Shown: positions 37,352 to 45,853, counted from the first letter of the stretch. The stretch is DNA of 64,000 nucleotides from Aliivibrio sifiae (GCF_002954705.1 NZ_MSCO01000001.1:468115-532114); one strand, 5' to 3'. Made by a program: numbers and translations. Notes: generated by a model not told the origin, from the letters alone.

Positions 37352-38125
37352 ATGTTTGTCACTGAGTTAGATTTTGAAATTTACTGCGATACTTCAATGG
37401 CTGCAGTAGAGAAGGCGATTAATTATTGTTTGGATTGTTTACGTTATAACGGACAAGTGATTGGTCGTGAATTACCTGTTGTAATGAAAGGCACAAACTT
37501 TGTTGCTCGTGTGATTTGTCCTGAAGAAGACTCTCTTCATCCTGATAATCACAGCCCACAAGTGAATTTAGCGTTTAAACAATTAAGTGATTTTGGTTTA
37601 TTACAACCAAAAGTAAAAGTGGTAGGCCAAGATATGAATTCTGATCCAAGTGATGAGAGTGATAAAGTGAGTTGGCAGATATTGTATACCAGCCATTTAC
37701 ATACTTGTTCTCCAATTCGTCATGGTGAGACATTTCAACCCATTCCTCTTTATCGCTTACCTCCCGTTGCTAATGGCGATCAAAAACAATTTATTAAATG
37801 GCAAGAAGATTGGAGTGCGTGTGACCAGTTGCAGATGAATGGCTCTGTGGTTGAGCATCCATCATTACACGAGATAAGCTCAAGTAAGAGTCATTTATTT
37901 AAACGTGGTTGGGATTTATGTCGTCGTATGGCGGTAGTCAGTGGGATTCCAACGTATTTGTATATTTATCGTGTGGCTGGCGAGAGTAAAGAAAAAGAGT
38001 TAGCGCGTAAATGCCCTGTGTGTGACGGTGATTGGGCATTAGAAGAACCAATTCATGAAGTGTTTGATTTTAAATGCGATGAATGTAGGTTAGTGAGTAA
38101 CCTGTCTTGGGATTTTAAAGATTAA
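37352..38125 (+). CDS. DUF2310 zinc-ribbon protein
   Basis: The 257-residue protein ends in a zinc ribbon: CPVCDGDW ... FKCDECRL, two CxxC pairs about 25 residues apart. The N-terminal 200 residues are soluble with no membrane segment. I assign DUF2310 by the overall pattern; function is unknown, though nucleic-acid or protein binding through the ribbon is plausible. It is monocistronic between two terminators. Confidence 0.75.
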   Translation: MFVTELDFEIYCDTSMAAVEKAINYCLDCLRYNGQVIGRELPVVMKGTNFVARVICPEEDSLHPDNHSPQVNLAFKQLSDFGLLQPKVKVVGQDMNSDPSDESDKVSWQILYTSHLHTCSPIRHGETFQPIPLYRLPPVANGDQKQFIKWQEDWSACDQLQMNGSVVEHPSLHEISSSKSHLFKRGWDLCRRMAVVSGIPTYLYIYRVAGESKEKELARKCPVCDGDWALEEPIHEVFDFKCDECRLVSNLSWDFKD

Positions 38126-38147
38126 TTAACTTGTATACAGATAAACC

Positions 38148-38176
38148 AATGGGAGCTCATAATGAGCTCCCATTTT
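38148..38176. terminator. Bidirectional terminator, DUF2310 gene / yaiI
   Basis: Near-perfect stem AATGGGAGCTCAT/ATGAGCTCCCATT between two converging genes, followed by T-rich sequence on the plus strand. Confidence 0.88.
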
Positions 38177-38193
38177 GATTTATTTTTAACTTT

Positions 38194-38643
38194 CTATTTC
38201 TTGAATTTAGCAAGAATGCGATCCAGTTGATTAGCAAATTCACGTCGATCGGTTTGTGATAATGCAGCAGGACCTCCGGTTTGAATTCCACTGGCACGCA
38301 TTGTTTCCATAAAATCTCGGATATTTAGACGAGCTTTAATGGTTGCTTCTGTATAAAGCTCTCCACGAGGATTCAGAACTTGCACTTTTTTGGCAATTAA
38401 TTCTGCAGCCAATGGAATATCCCCGCTGATCACTAAATCACCAGCTTCTGAGCGCCTTACGATTTCATCATCTGCAACATCAAAACCAGATTCAACCTGT
38501 ATTGATTTAATATTAAAAGCGGTTGGTACCGGAATATAGTGGTTTGCGACAAAAGTCAGTTGGATACCAGTACGCGTCGCAGCACGGCAAAGCACTTCTT
38601 TTACGACTTTTGGACATGCATCAGCATCTACCCAAATTTGCAT
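38194..38643 (-). CDS. yaiI: UPF0178 (YaiI/YqxD) family protein
   Basis: The 149-residue protein starts [12 protein letters not shown], the UPF0178 signature, and has [13 protein letters not shown]-like sequence ([14 protein letters not shown]) and [23 protein letters not shown]. The fold is PIN-like with clustered acidic residues (DADAC, SGD), so a nuclease role has been proposed for the family but not shown. It begins within the stop codon of the upstream gene (TAATG), a sign of coupled translation. Confidence 0.9.
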   Translation of the reverse strand: MQIWVDADACPKVVKEVLCRAATRTGIQLTFVANHYIPVPTAFNIKSIQVESGFDVADDEIVRRSEAGDLVISGDIPLAAELIAKKVQVLNPRGELYTEATIKARLNIRDFMETMRASGIQTGGPAALSQTDRREFANQLDRILAKFKK

Positions 38644-38912
38644 TATTTATTCTCCAAAGCGTTTAAACGCTGGGTTAATTCTTTTACTTGTTGTTCAAGC
38701 TGAATGATACGCTCATCGGCAGTTAATGTATTTTCAAGTACTTCAATTTTAGGAACATGAGCACTGGCCTGAAAGGATTTAATTGCAGTAATAATTGCTG
38801 GCATAGGAACTTGAGTACTTAGGCGAGATTTAACTAAGGCTGTTGTTGGTTTTTTCCCTTCATTAATTAAATCTTGCATTATTGTTTGCAGCTCTTCCGT
38901 TACATTTTTCAT
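38643..38912 (-). CDS. Unknown 89-residue helical protein upstream of yaiI
   Basis: I do not recognise this gene. The N-terminal 50 residues look like a small winged or helical fold ([38 protein letters not shown]), reminiscent of KfrA-type DNA-binding domains. The last 30 residues form a coiled coil (heptads in [20 protein letters not shown]). Its stop overlaps the yaiI start by one base, so the two are coexpressed. GGAAGT lies about 6 bases before the ATG. It could be a small DNA-binding dimer. Confidence 0.7.
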   Translation of the reverse strand: MKNVTEELQTIMQDLINEGKKPTTALVKSRLSTQVPMPAIITAIKSFQASAHVPKIEVLENTLTADERIIQLEQQVKELTQRLNALENK

Positions 38913-38981
38913 TCTAACTTCCTATATATCATCTAAAGCCATGATATCGAATACTGCCTCAATGCACCATAGAGGTAAATT

Positions 38982-39138
38982 ATACCAATTCTAATAATTA
39001 TCTGGTCATTATTACTGGTTAAATCACTCAATAGCTACGTTAAAAATTATTATTGTAGAATAACTACTTATAAGAATTATTGTCTTACTCTAAGTTATTT
39101 TCCTACATAATAAATCATCTAATTAGTTACATTGGTAT
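38982..39138. repeat. MITE-like imperfect inverted repeat
   Basis: ATACCAAT at 38982-38989 and ATTGGTAT at 39131-39138 form inverted ends, and the similarity extends inward: CTAATAATTATCTGG on the left resembles CTAATTAGATGAT read from the right. The roughly 157-base AT-rich block has no reading frame. It may be a small non-autonomous element; a similar end occurs at 29189-29202. The remaining bases 38913-38981 and 39139-39202 hold nothing I can name. Confidence 0.45.
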
Positions 39139-39202
39139 TACTTAGGTTTGACTAACGTTTATCGACCTAGTAGAAAATAGGGTAGAAATAACAGAGAAAC
39201 CT

Positions 39203-39220
39203 TGTAAGAGATCTCTCACT
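39203..39220 (+). promoter_or_regulatory. VarA/UvrY (GacA)-type box upstream of csrB
   Basis: TGTAAGAGATCTCTCACT closely resembles the GacA-family box TGTAAG-N6-CTTACA, with the left half perfect. It is about 165 bases before the csrB promoter start, a distance typical of csrB genes in gamma-proteobacteria. The BarA/UvrY (VarS/VarA) system would activate csrB from here. Confidence 0.75.
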
Positions 39221-39353
39221 GTAATCTGAGATATGTCGTTTTATTTATAGTGTTAATCAGTGTTGTGCATCTTAATTTGTTGTTTGTAATGAGTTTTATT
39301 AAATGTTGTTATGACGTGTCTCGTATTTATTTAATGAAAGAAGAGTTAGGGTA

Positions 39354-39381
39354 TTGTTCAAAAAAGTGAAAAGCGTAATCT
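39354..39381 (+). promoter_or_regulatory. csrB promoter
   Basis: TTGTTC (39354-39359) and TAATCT (39376-39381) with 16-base spacing fit a sigma-70 promoter, placing the start near 39387. Confidence 0.6.
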
Positions 39382-39386
39382 TATTG

Positions 39387-39808
39387 GTGTCGGAAGGGTG
39401 CTGACACGGAACAGGAACTCACCAAGGATTTGGTACGCTTCAGGATGAGGCTCTCGGTTACTTAGGATGAGTAATCGGCATGGAAAGCAAAATTGGACAT
39501 TGAATGGATTCAATAGTAGCTAGGATGGTTACTACTAAGGAAAGACAATGGACAGCTCTAGGATAGAGGAAGGATTAGACATCAGGATGATGTAAAGGAC
39601 ACCGCTTAAGGATTAAGTGAAGAGAGTTAGCGAAGGATTGTTAACGGATCAGGATTGGATTATGGACACCGCTAGGATAGCGCGAAAGGAATAGGCTGAC
39701 GGATTCAGCATACTATCAAGGATTTGATGCATGGAGCATACGGGTAGCCGGATTGCTGCAAGTAAGGTTATAACCCCATTAGGCGAAAGCTTAGTGGGGT
39801 TTTTCTTT
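39387..39808 (+). ncRNA. csrB: CsrB regulatory RNA (CsrA sponge)
   Basis: The roughly 420-base region has no credible reading frame but more than 25 GGA triplets, mostly as AGGA or in small hairpin loops (for example ATCAGGATGAT, CTAGGATAG, CAAGGATTTG), the CsrA-binding pattern. It opens with a GTGTC/GACAC hairpin and ends in ACCCCATT...AGTGGGGT followed by a T run. It would sequester the translation regulator CsrA, which in A. fischeri affects luminescence, motility and metabolism. The VarA-type box upstream supports the call. Whether this is csrB1 or csrB2 cannot be told. Confidence 0.92.
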
Positions 39809-39927
39809 TTTCCCCTCCTTCAAAAATACATTTACCTAATACCTATAAGTAATAAATTACATAGATCACATTTTTATTATGCGTTTAATTAATAAGCGTG
39901 AGTTGAATCAAATTTGCTCAAACATGC

Positions 39928-39958
39928 AATGTAACCGGTTACTGAAACCGGTTACATT
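39928..39958 (+). promoter_or_regulatory. Twin LacI-type operator of the beta-glucoside PTS operon
   Basis: TGTAACCGGTTACT (39930-39943) and TGAAACCGGTTACA (39943-39956) are two LacI-family operator palindromes, sharing one base, with centres 13 bases apart. Together they make a larger inverted repeat with 13-base arms (AATGTAACCGGTT). They lie 50 bases before the EIIC start. The LacI protein at 44581 is the likely ligand. The bases 39809-39927 also contain a half CRP-like TCACA (39866-39870). Confidence 0.83.
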
Positions 39959-40008
39959 GCTTTCAGTTTATGATTTCGCATGTTTAAAATTCAATTCAGG
40001 GGTGAAAA

Positions 40009-41367
40009 ATGAGTACGCAAGCGGCAACGATACAAAGCACAATAATGGAGAAGGTAAATAAAATCCTTCCTAAGCTTTTAAAGGTAGTTAATTCAAAACC
40101 AATTGTAGCTATTAAAGAAGGCTTCATGCTAACCATGCCATTGACCATCATTGGTTCAGTATTTTTATTACTGGCTTTTGTTCCGATTGACGGCTATGAC
40201 CAATTTATGGCGGGAATTTTTGGTGCCGAATGGTCAACACCGTTATTTCAAGTGGTTGGTGCAACGTTTGATATTTTGGCACTGATTGGTGCTTTTGGTA
40301 TTGCGTATACCTACGTGAAGTATGAAGGACACAACGGCGTAAATGCGGGGGTATTAGCCATTGTTTCTCTACTTATCGTAATGAACGCTTTTGTGGTTGC
40401 GCCAGACGGTGTGACGCATATCGGTGGAGTGATACCGAAAGCCTTCCTTGGTGGTAAAGGCATGATTGCAGCTATCGTTATTGGTTTAGTTGTCGGTATG
40501 ATTTACTCAATGGCCTTTAACCGTAACTGGGTTATCAAGCTACCTGATAGTGTGCCTGAAGGGGTATCAAATGCCTTTAAATCTCTTATTCCTGGCTTTC
40601 TAATTATCACACTTGCTTTCTTGACGTATATCTTTTTTGAGGTGGTTTTTGAAAGAACGTTTATTGAAACTATTTACCATATTATTCAAACACCGCTGCA
40701 AAGCATGTCTGACTCTTTCTTTGGTGCAGTAGGTATCGCTTTGCTTATTTCTCTACTTTGGTGGTGTGGTGTTCATGGTCCAGTCATTGTTATGGGAATT
40801 ATGGGACCAATCGTAACGGCGAATGCGCTTCATAACCAATCAATTGTTAATGCCGGTGACGTTCTAATTGCGGGTGAAAATGGCAAGATAGTAACTAACC
40901 AATTTGTTGACCAATTTATCACAGTCGGTGGTTCAGGTCTTACTTTTGGCTTGGTGTGTTGCATGGTTTTATTTGCTCGCTCTGTTCAGTTTAAGCAGCT
41001 AGGCCGCCTCTCTTTTATTCCTGGAATCTTTAATATCAATGAGCCTGTAATTTTCGCAACACCAATCATCTTTAACCCAATTATGTTTATTCCATTTGTT
41101 ACTGCACCTGTGCTGTCAGCTGTCATGGTTTACACCTCAATTAACATGGGGTTTGTTGGACCATTCACGGCAGTTCAAGTGCCTTGGACGACACCTATGG
41201 TATTAAGTGGATTTATTGTTGGAGGATGGAGTGCCGCTGTATTACAGGTAGCAGTATTTTGTATGACAGTGTGTGTGTATTTCCCATTCTTTAAATATTT
41301 AGACAAATTAACAGCGCAAGAAGAAGCTAAATCAGCGGCGCCAGAAACAGAAACAACAACAGCTTAA
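40009..41367 (+). CDS. celB: PTS system, cellobiose/beta-glucoside-type IIC component
   Basis: The product is the membrane channel of a Lac-family (cellobiose/chitobiose/lactose) phosphotransferase system, 452 residues with about ten helices. Key features are WWCGVHGPVIVMGIMGPI and FNINEPVIFATPIIFNP, the EIIC sugar-binding motifs (GVHGP and NEP). GGGGTG lies 5-10 bases before ATG 40009. It imports the sugar while EIIB passes phosphate. Substrate is inferred to be cellobiose or a related beta-glucoside from the GH1 partner. Confidence 0.92.
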   Translation: MSTQAATIQSTIMEKVNKILPKLLKVVNSKPIVAIKEGFMLTMPLTIIGSVFLLLAFVPIDGYDQFMAGIFGAEWSTPLFQVVGATFDILALIGAFGIAYTYVKYEGHNGVNAGVLAIVSLLIVMNAFVVAPDGVTHIGGVIPKAFLGGKGMIAAIVIGLVVGMIYSMAFNRNWVIKLPDSVPEGVSNAFKSLIPGFLIITLAFLTYIFFEVVFERTFIETIYHIIQTPLQSMSDSFFGAVGIALLISLLWWCGVHGPVIVMGIMGPIVTANALHNQSIVNAGDVLIAGENGKIVTNQFVDQFITVGGSGLTFGLVCCMVLFARSVQFKQLGRLSFIPGIFNINEPVIFATPIIFNPIMFIPFVTAPVLSAVMVYTSINMGFVGPFTAVQVPWTTPMVLSGFIVGGWSAAVLQVAVFCMTVCVYFPFFKYLDKLTAQEEAKSAAPETETTTA

Positions 41368-41399
41368 TTAAAACAGATTAGATTATTATCGAGGTTATT

Positions 41400-41705
41400 A
41401 TGAAAAAGATTTTATTATTATGTGCAGCGGGTATGTCTACATCAATGGTCGTTAAAAAGATGCGCGAGTCGGCAGAGAAAAAAGGCATTAAGGTTCATAT
41501 TGAGGCCCATGGTGTTGAGACGATTCAAGATTATTTAGCTGAGTACGATTTGTTTTTATTAGGTCCTCAAATTCGTTTTAAGAAAGATGAACTTCAGAAG
41601 TTAGCTGACGATGTTAATAAGAAAGTAGAAGTTATCGACATGATGGATTACGGCATGATGAAAGGTGAAAAAATCTTAGATGATGCGCTTGTTCTTTTAG
41701 CTTAA
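41400..41705 (+). CDS. celA: PTS system, cellobiose/beta-glucoside-type IIB component
   Basis: A 101-residue cytosolic EIIB of the Lac family. The phosphorylated Cys8 is in LLLCAAGMSTSM, the P-loop. It receives phosphate from EIIA (44188) and passes it to the sugar in EIIC. It follows celB by 32 bases in the same operon, with AGGTTATT upstream. Confidence 0.93.
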   Translation: MKKILLLCAAGMSTSMVVKKMRESAEKKGIKVHIEAHGVETIQDYLAEYDLFLLGPQIRFKKDELQKLADDVNKKVEVIDMMDYGMMKGEKILDDALVLLA

Positions 41706-41802
41706 CAATATCTACAGGCCTAGGCCGTTACTTAGGCCGTATTAAATTAATACTTCAGTTGGCTATATTTACACTACTGTTGAAGTAAAACAGGAATTCG
41801 AT

Positions 41803-43212
41803 ATGAAATTTGCAAATGACTTTTTATTTGGTGCCGCGACCGCTTCTTATCAGGTTGAAGGAGCATGGGATCAAGACGGTAAAGGGCTTACTAACTGGGA
41901 TGAATTTACTAAAATCCCAGGAAAAACCTTTGAAGGGACAAATGGGGATGTTGCGGTTGATCACTACAATCGCTACAAAGAAGACATCGCATTAATGGCT
42001 GAAATGGGCTTAGAGTCTTACCGTTTTTCTATTTCTTGGGCTCGTATATTTCCGAATGGAACAGGCAAGATTAATCAGAAAGGCATTGATTTTTATAACA
42101 ACCTGATTGATGAATGTTTGAAGTACGGCATCGTTCCATTTGTAACGCTTTATCATTGGGATCTACCATTGCCTCTTGAAAAAGAGGGCGCATGGTTAAA
42201 TAAAGCAACTGGTGATGCATACATTGAGTTTGCCAAACTATGCTTTAATGAATTTGGTGATCGAGTTAAACACTTCATTACTTTCAATGAAACGGTTGTA
42301 TTTTGTGCTCTAGGTTATATGGCGGGCGCGCATCCTCCAGGTATTAAAAATGATCCAAAAAAATATTTCCAAGCAACACACAACGTATTTTATGCCCATG
42401 CTAAAGCGGTTATTGAATACAAAAAATTAAACCAATTTGGTGAAATTGGTTTGAGCCATGTGTTTAGCCCAGCGTTTGGAGTCGATGAGTCAGAGGCGAG
42501 TCATTTTGCTGCAATGCATGCGAATCAATTTAGTATGAACTGGTTCTATGATCCTATTCTGCTTGGTAAATATCCTGAATACGTAGTTAAGCAACTACAA
42601 GAAGAAGGGAACTTACCTGATTGGACAGATGAAGAGCTACAAACTATTTTTGAAGCCGCGCCTTTGAATGACTTTATGGGACTGAATTACTATCAACCAC
42701 AGCGTGTTGAAAAAATTCAAGGTGATGTTGAAGCTCGTGTTATCACTCGTGAAAATTCGACAGGATCTCCTGGTAACCCAAGTTATGACAATGTGTACCG
42801 CACAGTCAAAATGGAAGATAAAAAATACACGAAATGGGACTGGGAAATTTCACCAGAAGGGTTTGTTGGCGGGCTTGAAATGCTGAAAGAGCATTACGGT
42901 CAAATTAAACTTTATATTACCGAAAATGGGTTAGGTGATGAAGATCCAATCATTGAAGGTGAAGTGTGTGATATTCCAAGAATCAATTTCATTAAAGAGC
43001 ATTTAGGTGCAGTAAAAGAAGCGGTTCGTCGTGGAGTACATATTAAAGGCTACTACGCTTGGTCAGCGATTGACTTATTAAGCTGGTTAAATGGCTATAA
43101 AAAGCAATATGGTTTCATTTATGTTGACCATCAAAATGGATTAGAGCGTAAGAAAAAAGCATCTTTCCACTGGTTTAAAGATGTTATTGCGACTCGTGGT
43201 GAAGATATCTAG
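41803..43212 (+). CDS. bglA: 6-phospho-beta-glucosidase (GH1)
   Basis: The 469-residue family 1 glycosidase hydrolyses phosphorylated beta-glucosides to glucose-6-phosphate and free sugar or aglycone. FGAATASYQVEGA starts the barrel, FNETVV holds the acid/base Glu and YITENGLGDED the nucleophile Glu. The late SWLNGYKKQYGFIYVD region contains residues that, in GH1 enzymes, help bind the 6-phosphate. It follows the EIIB gene by 97 bases with no terminator I can see and an AGGAATTCG ribosome site. Confidence 0.93.
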   Translation: MKFANDFLFGAATASYQVEGAWDQDGKGLTNWDEFTKIPGKTFEGTNGDVAVDHYNRYKEDIALMAEMGLESYRFSISWARIFPNGTGKINQKGIDFYNNLIDECLKYGIVPFVTLYHWDLPLPLEKEGAWLNKATGDAYIEFAKLCFNEFGDRVKHFITFNETVVFCALGYMAGAHPPGIKNDPKKYFQATHNVFYAHAKAVIEYKKLNQFGEIGLSHVFSPAFGVDESEASHFAAMHANQFSMNWFYDPILLGKYPEYVVKQLQEEGNLPDWTDEELQTIFEAAPLNDFMGLNYYQPQRVEKIQGDVEARVITRENSTGSPGNPSYDNVYRTVKMEDKKYTKWDWEISPEGFVGGLEMLKEHYGQIKLYITENGLGDEDPIIEGEVCDIPRINFIKEHLGAVKEAVRRGVHIKGYYAWSAIDLLSWLNGYKKQYGFIYVDHQNGLERKKKASFHWFKDVIATRGEDI

Positions 43213-43241
43213 TGTTAGATTAGAAGTGGGAAAGTCGAATT

Positions 43242-44177
43242 ATGGCAACGTATTTATCGTTTGATATTGGTGGAACAGACATTAAGTTTGGCGTGCTGAA
43301 TGAACACGGCCACATTCTAGAACAAGGCAAGGTGCAAACTGAGCCACGTGGGGAGCAAATCATTCAAACCATTGTTGATATAAAAGAGCAATGGTCTACA
43401 CGATACACGTTTGATGGTGCGGCTTTTTCATTACCTGGTTTTGTTGATGTAAATACGGGATATTTAAAAACCGGTGGAGCCATTGATGATTTTTACGGGT
43501 TTCAATTTAAAGAGGTAATGATTGAAAAATTGTCATTACCAGTTGAATTAGAAAATGACGTTAATTGTGTGGCTTTAGCTGAAAAATGGCTTGGTAAAGC
43601 ACAATCAGTGGATAATTTTATCTGCATTACGATAGGTACTGGTATTGGTGGTGCTATCTATATCAATAATCAAATGGTTCGAGGTCATGGTTTCATGGCG
43701 GGTGAATTTGGTTATATGTTCACAAAGAATATATTTGATATCGAAGATAAAGCGACAGCAACAATGAGTTTTACCGCATCAGTAAGAGAAGGACTTAGAC
43801 GTCGATATTCTAAATTAAAGAATATTAATAGTATTGAAAATCTATCAGGTAAAGATATATTTAAATTAGCAGAGTCTGGAGATAATATTGCAATTAATGT
43901 TATTGACGATTTCTATAAAAATATAGCCATTGGTATATATAATTTAACGTTTATTTTAAATCCAGAGAAAATTATTATTGGTGGCGCAATAAGCAATCGG
44001 GATGATTTGATTTTAAATATAGAAGATAAAATTGAAGAGATTATACAAACGCAATCATCAATAAATAAATTTAATGTTAAAGAGTTAGTCACTATTGAAC
44101 AAAGTACGTTTAATAATGACAGCGGATTAATTGGATCTGTTTATCACTTTTTATCAATGACCAATCAAATTAAATAG
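43242..44177 (+). CDS. Atypical ROK-family sugar kinase
   Basis: The protein has the ROK ATP loop FDIGGTDIKFG (residue 7 on), the catalytic base in ENDVN (Asp106) and IGTGIGGAIY. Unlike typical members, the ExGH motif is GEFGY (Glu155, Tyr158 for His) and the zinc-binding CxCGxxGCxE is missing. Its last third is unusually AT-rich. In a PTS operon its likely job is to phosphorylate the glucose released by the GH1 enzyme; related BglK enzymes phosphorylate intact cellobiose, so either is possible. It lies 30 bases after the GH1 gene. Confidence 0.87.
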   Translation: MATYLSFDIGGTDIKFGVLNEHGHILEQGKVQTEPRGEQIIQTIVDIKEQWSTRYTFDGAAFSLPGFVDVNTGYLKTGGAIDDFYGFQFKEVMIEKLSLPVELENDVNCVALAEKWLGKAQSVDNFICITIGTGIGGAIYINNQMVRGHGFMAGEFGYMFTKNIFDIEDKATATMSFTASVREGLRRRYSKLKNINSIENLSGKDIFKLAESGDNIAINVIDDFYKNIAIGIYNLTFILNPEKIIIGGAISNRDDLILNIEDKIEEIIQTQSSINKFNVKELVTIEQSTFNNDSGLIGSVYHFLSMTNQIK

Positions 44178-44187
44178 GAATAAAGCG

Positions 44188-44511
44188 ATGTTAGTTGGTG
44201 AAGAACTAGAAACTACAGTAATGGAACTGATCATTAATGCGGGTGAATCAAAATCATGCGCAATGGAAGCACTTCGAGCTGCAAAATCGGGTGAATGGGA
44301 TAAAGTTGATGAGTTATTAAAGCAATCAGCAGAAGCATCAAAAAGAGCGCATGATGTGCAAACGCAATTAATTGGTCTTGATGAAGGGGAAGGTAAAGTC
44401 CCGGTAAATTTAATTATGGTGCATGCTCAAGATCATATAATGACTTCTATGCTTGCAAAAGAAATGATTCAAGAGTTGATAGAGATCCATCGAGCTTTGC
44501 AGAATAAATAA
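44188..44511 (+). CDS. celC: PTS system, cellobiose/beta-glucoside-type IIA component
   Basis: A 107-residue helical EIIA of the Lac/Chb family. His79 in MVHAQDH is the phosphorylated residue and Asp82 the trimer metal ligand. It receives phosphate from HPr and feeds EIIB. It lies 11 bases after the kinase gene, with AGGAATAAAG ahead of the ATG, and is followed by a strong terminator, so it ends the main transcript. Confidence 0.93.
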   Translation: MLVGEELETTVMELIINAGESKSCAMEALRAAKSGEWDKVDELLKQSAEASKRAHDVQTQLIGLDEGEGKVPVNLIMVHAQDHIMTSMLAKEMIQELIEIHRALQNK

Positions 44512-44521
44512 TAAAGTGTAT

Positions 44522-44561
44522 TTAGCGTAATAACTTAGCTATTATTACGCTAATTCTTTTT
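44522..44561 (+). terminator. Terminator between the PTS operon and its LacI gene
   Basis: A perfect 12-bp stem TTAGCGTAATAA/TTATTACGCTAA is followed by TTCTTTTT. It ends only about 20 bases before the LacI gene start. Confidence 0.9.
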
Positions 44562-44580
44562 GGGTGTATTTGGTGAGTGA

Positions 44581-45588
44581 ATGGCAACAATTAATGATGT
44601 GTGTAAGCTTGCTGGTGTTTCTAAAGCGACTGTTTCTCGTGTAATGAATGGGAAAGGGCCGGTAAAAGAAGAAACCAAAAAACTGATTTTTGATGCAATG
44701 GAAACATTGAACTATAAACCGAGCCTTGTCGCTCAAGCATTGGCAACAAATAGTTCAAATAGCATTGGTCTTATAGTCTCTTTCTTTGATGGTTATTATT
44801 TTGGTATTTTACTCAAAGAAGCGACAAGAATTGCAGAAGAATCAGGTAAGCAGTTAATTGTTACTGATGGTCACAACCAACTTGAAACCGAAATAGAAGC
44901 CATTAATTCATTAGTCGCTAGAAAGTGTGATGCTATTTTAATTTATAGCCGAACCATGACTGCGACTGATTACTGTAAGATTCAAGAAACACTACCTATT
45001 CCTTTAGTTGTTATAAATAGAACATTACCTGATGGGTTAGGGCATGCCGTTGCTTTTGATCAATATGATGCAAGCCGAATGGCAATAGAACACCTTATTG
45101 AATTGAAACATAAAAACATTGCAATTATCACTCTTAGTCTAGCTTCAAGTACAGGACAAATAAGATTGCAAGGTGCGAAAGAAACACTAGAAAAGCATGG
45201 TGTATATTACGATGAGAGCTTAACAATCGTGAAGCACGGTAAGTTGGAAGATGGTTATCAAGCGTGTAAAGAACTACTGAGTAAATCAGATAAAATTACC
45301 GCTATATTTTGTTTTAATGATCATTTAGCGCTAGGGGCAATAAAGGCATTAAAAGAAATGAACTTGCGAGTACCTGAAGACATTTCAATTGTAGGTATTG
45401 ATAATGATGAGATATCAGCGTTCTTATCTCCTGCATTAACAACAATTAATGTACCAATACAAGAAATAACACAACTAGCAATGAATAAAGCATTAGCGTT
45501 AATCTCGGATAAAGAAATAAAACCAACTACCGAAGTATTAACTGGGGATCTTATTATTCGTGATTCTAGTATGGAAAATAATAAATAA
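44581..45588 (+). CDS. celR: LacI-family repressor of the beta-glucoside operon
   Basis: The 335-residue protein has a LacI helix-turn-helix (INDVCKLAGVSKATVSRVMNG, residues 3-23), hinge YKPSLVAQALAT and a periplasmic-binding-type sensor domain. The twin ACCGGT palindromes before celB fit this subfamily, so it probably represses celB onwards until a sugar or sugar phosphate is sensed. Its start follows a strong terminator so closely that its transcription depends on readthrough or a promoter within the hairpin. The symbol is by analogy. Confidence 0.9.
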   Translation: MATINDVCKLAGVSKATVSRVMNGKGPVKEETKKLIFDAMETLNYKPSLVAQALATNSSNSIGLIVSFFDGYYFGILLKEATRIAEESGKQLIVTDGHNQLETEIEAINSLVARKCDAILIYSRTMTATDYCKIQETLPIPLVVINRTLPDGLGHAVAFDQYDASRMAIEHLIELKHKNIAIITLSLASSTGQIRLQGAKETLEKHGVYYDESLTIVKHGKLEDGYQACKELLSKSDKITAIFCFNDHLALGAIKALKEMNLRVPEDISIVGIDNDEISAFLSPALTTINVPIQEITQLAMNKALALISDKEIKPTTEVLTGDLIIRDSSMENNK

Positions 45589-45853
45589 TAAATTAACTAA
45601 TATAAATACCTGAGTAAATTTATAATAAATTCGGGTGTTTTTAAATATCTTCCTTAAATTATACTGAATAAAATATATATAAATATAAAAGTCATGTGAT
45701 TAACTTAATAGTTAATACTTCCTGTATTTGAATGTATTTGAATGTATTTAATTAAGTGCTTAATAATTAAATAGAGAATAAATAAATAACTTTAATTAGT
45801 GCGTTTTTGCATTGATTTGAATTTTGCTGTCTAAATATTTAAAGGAATATAAA
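45589..45853 (+). other. AT-rich region with terminator and short tandem repeat before the porin
   Basis: A weak hairpin ACCTGAGT/ATTCGGGT with a T run at 45607-45643 probably ends the LacI transcript. TGTATTTGAA is repeated at 45723-45732 and 45733-45742 with a third, diverged copy to 45752. A TGTGA half-site lies at 45694-45698. The porin promoter must lie in this stretch, but I cannot point to it. Confidence 0.5.

Noticed and set aside
39851-39875. CRP site before the PTS operon
   Set aside because: TCACA is present at 39866-39870 but the opposite half does not match TGTGA at the required spacing; at most a weak half-site.
39879-40061. Open frame crossing the cel operator
   Set aside because: It contains the operator and overlaps celB in another frame; no ribosome site or protein-like pattern.
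45723-45752. Tandem TGTATTTGAA units as a repeat-controlled (phase-variable) switch for the porin
   Set aside because: Only two exact copies and one diverged copy, well upstream of the start; too few to support slippage control.
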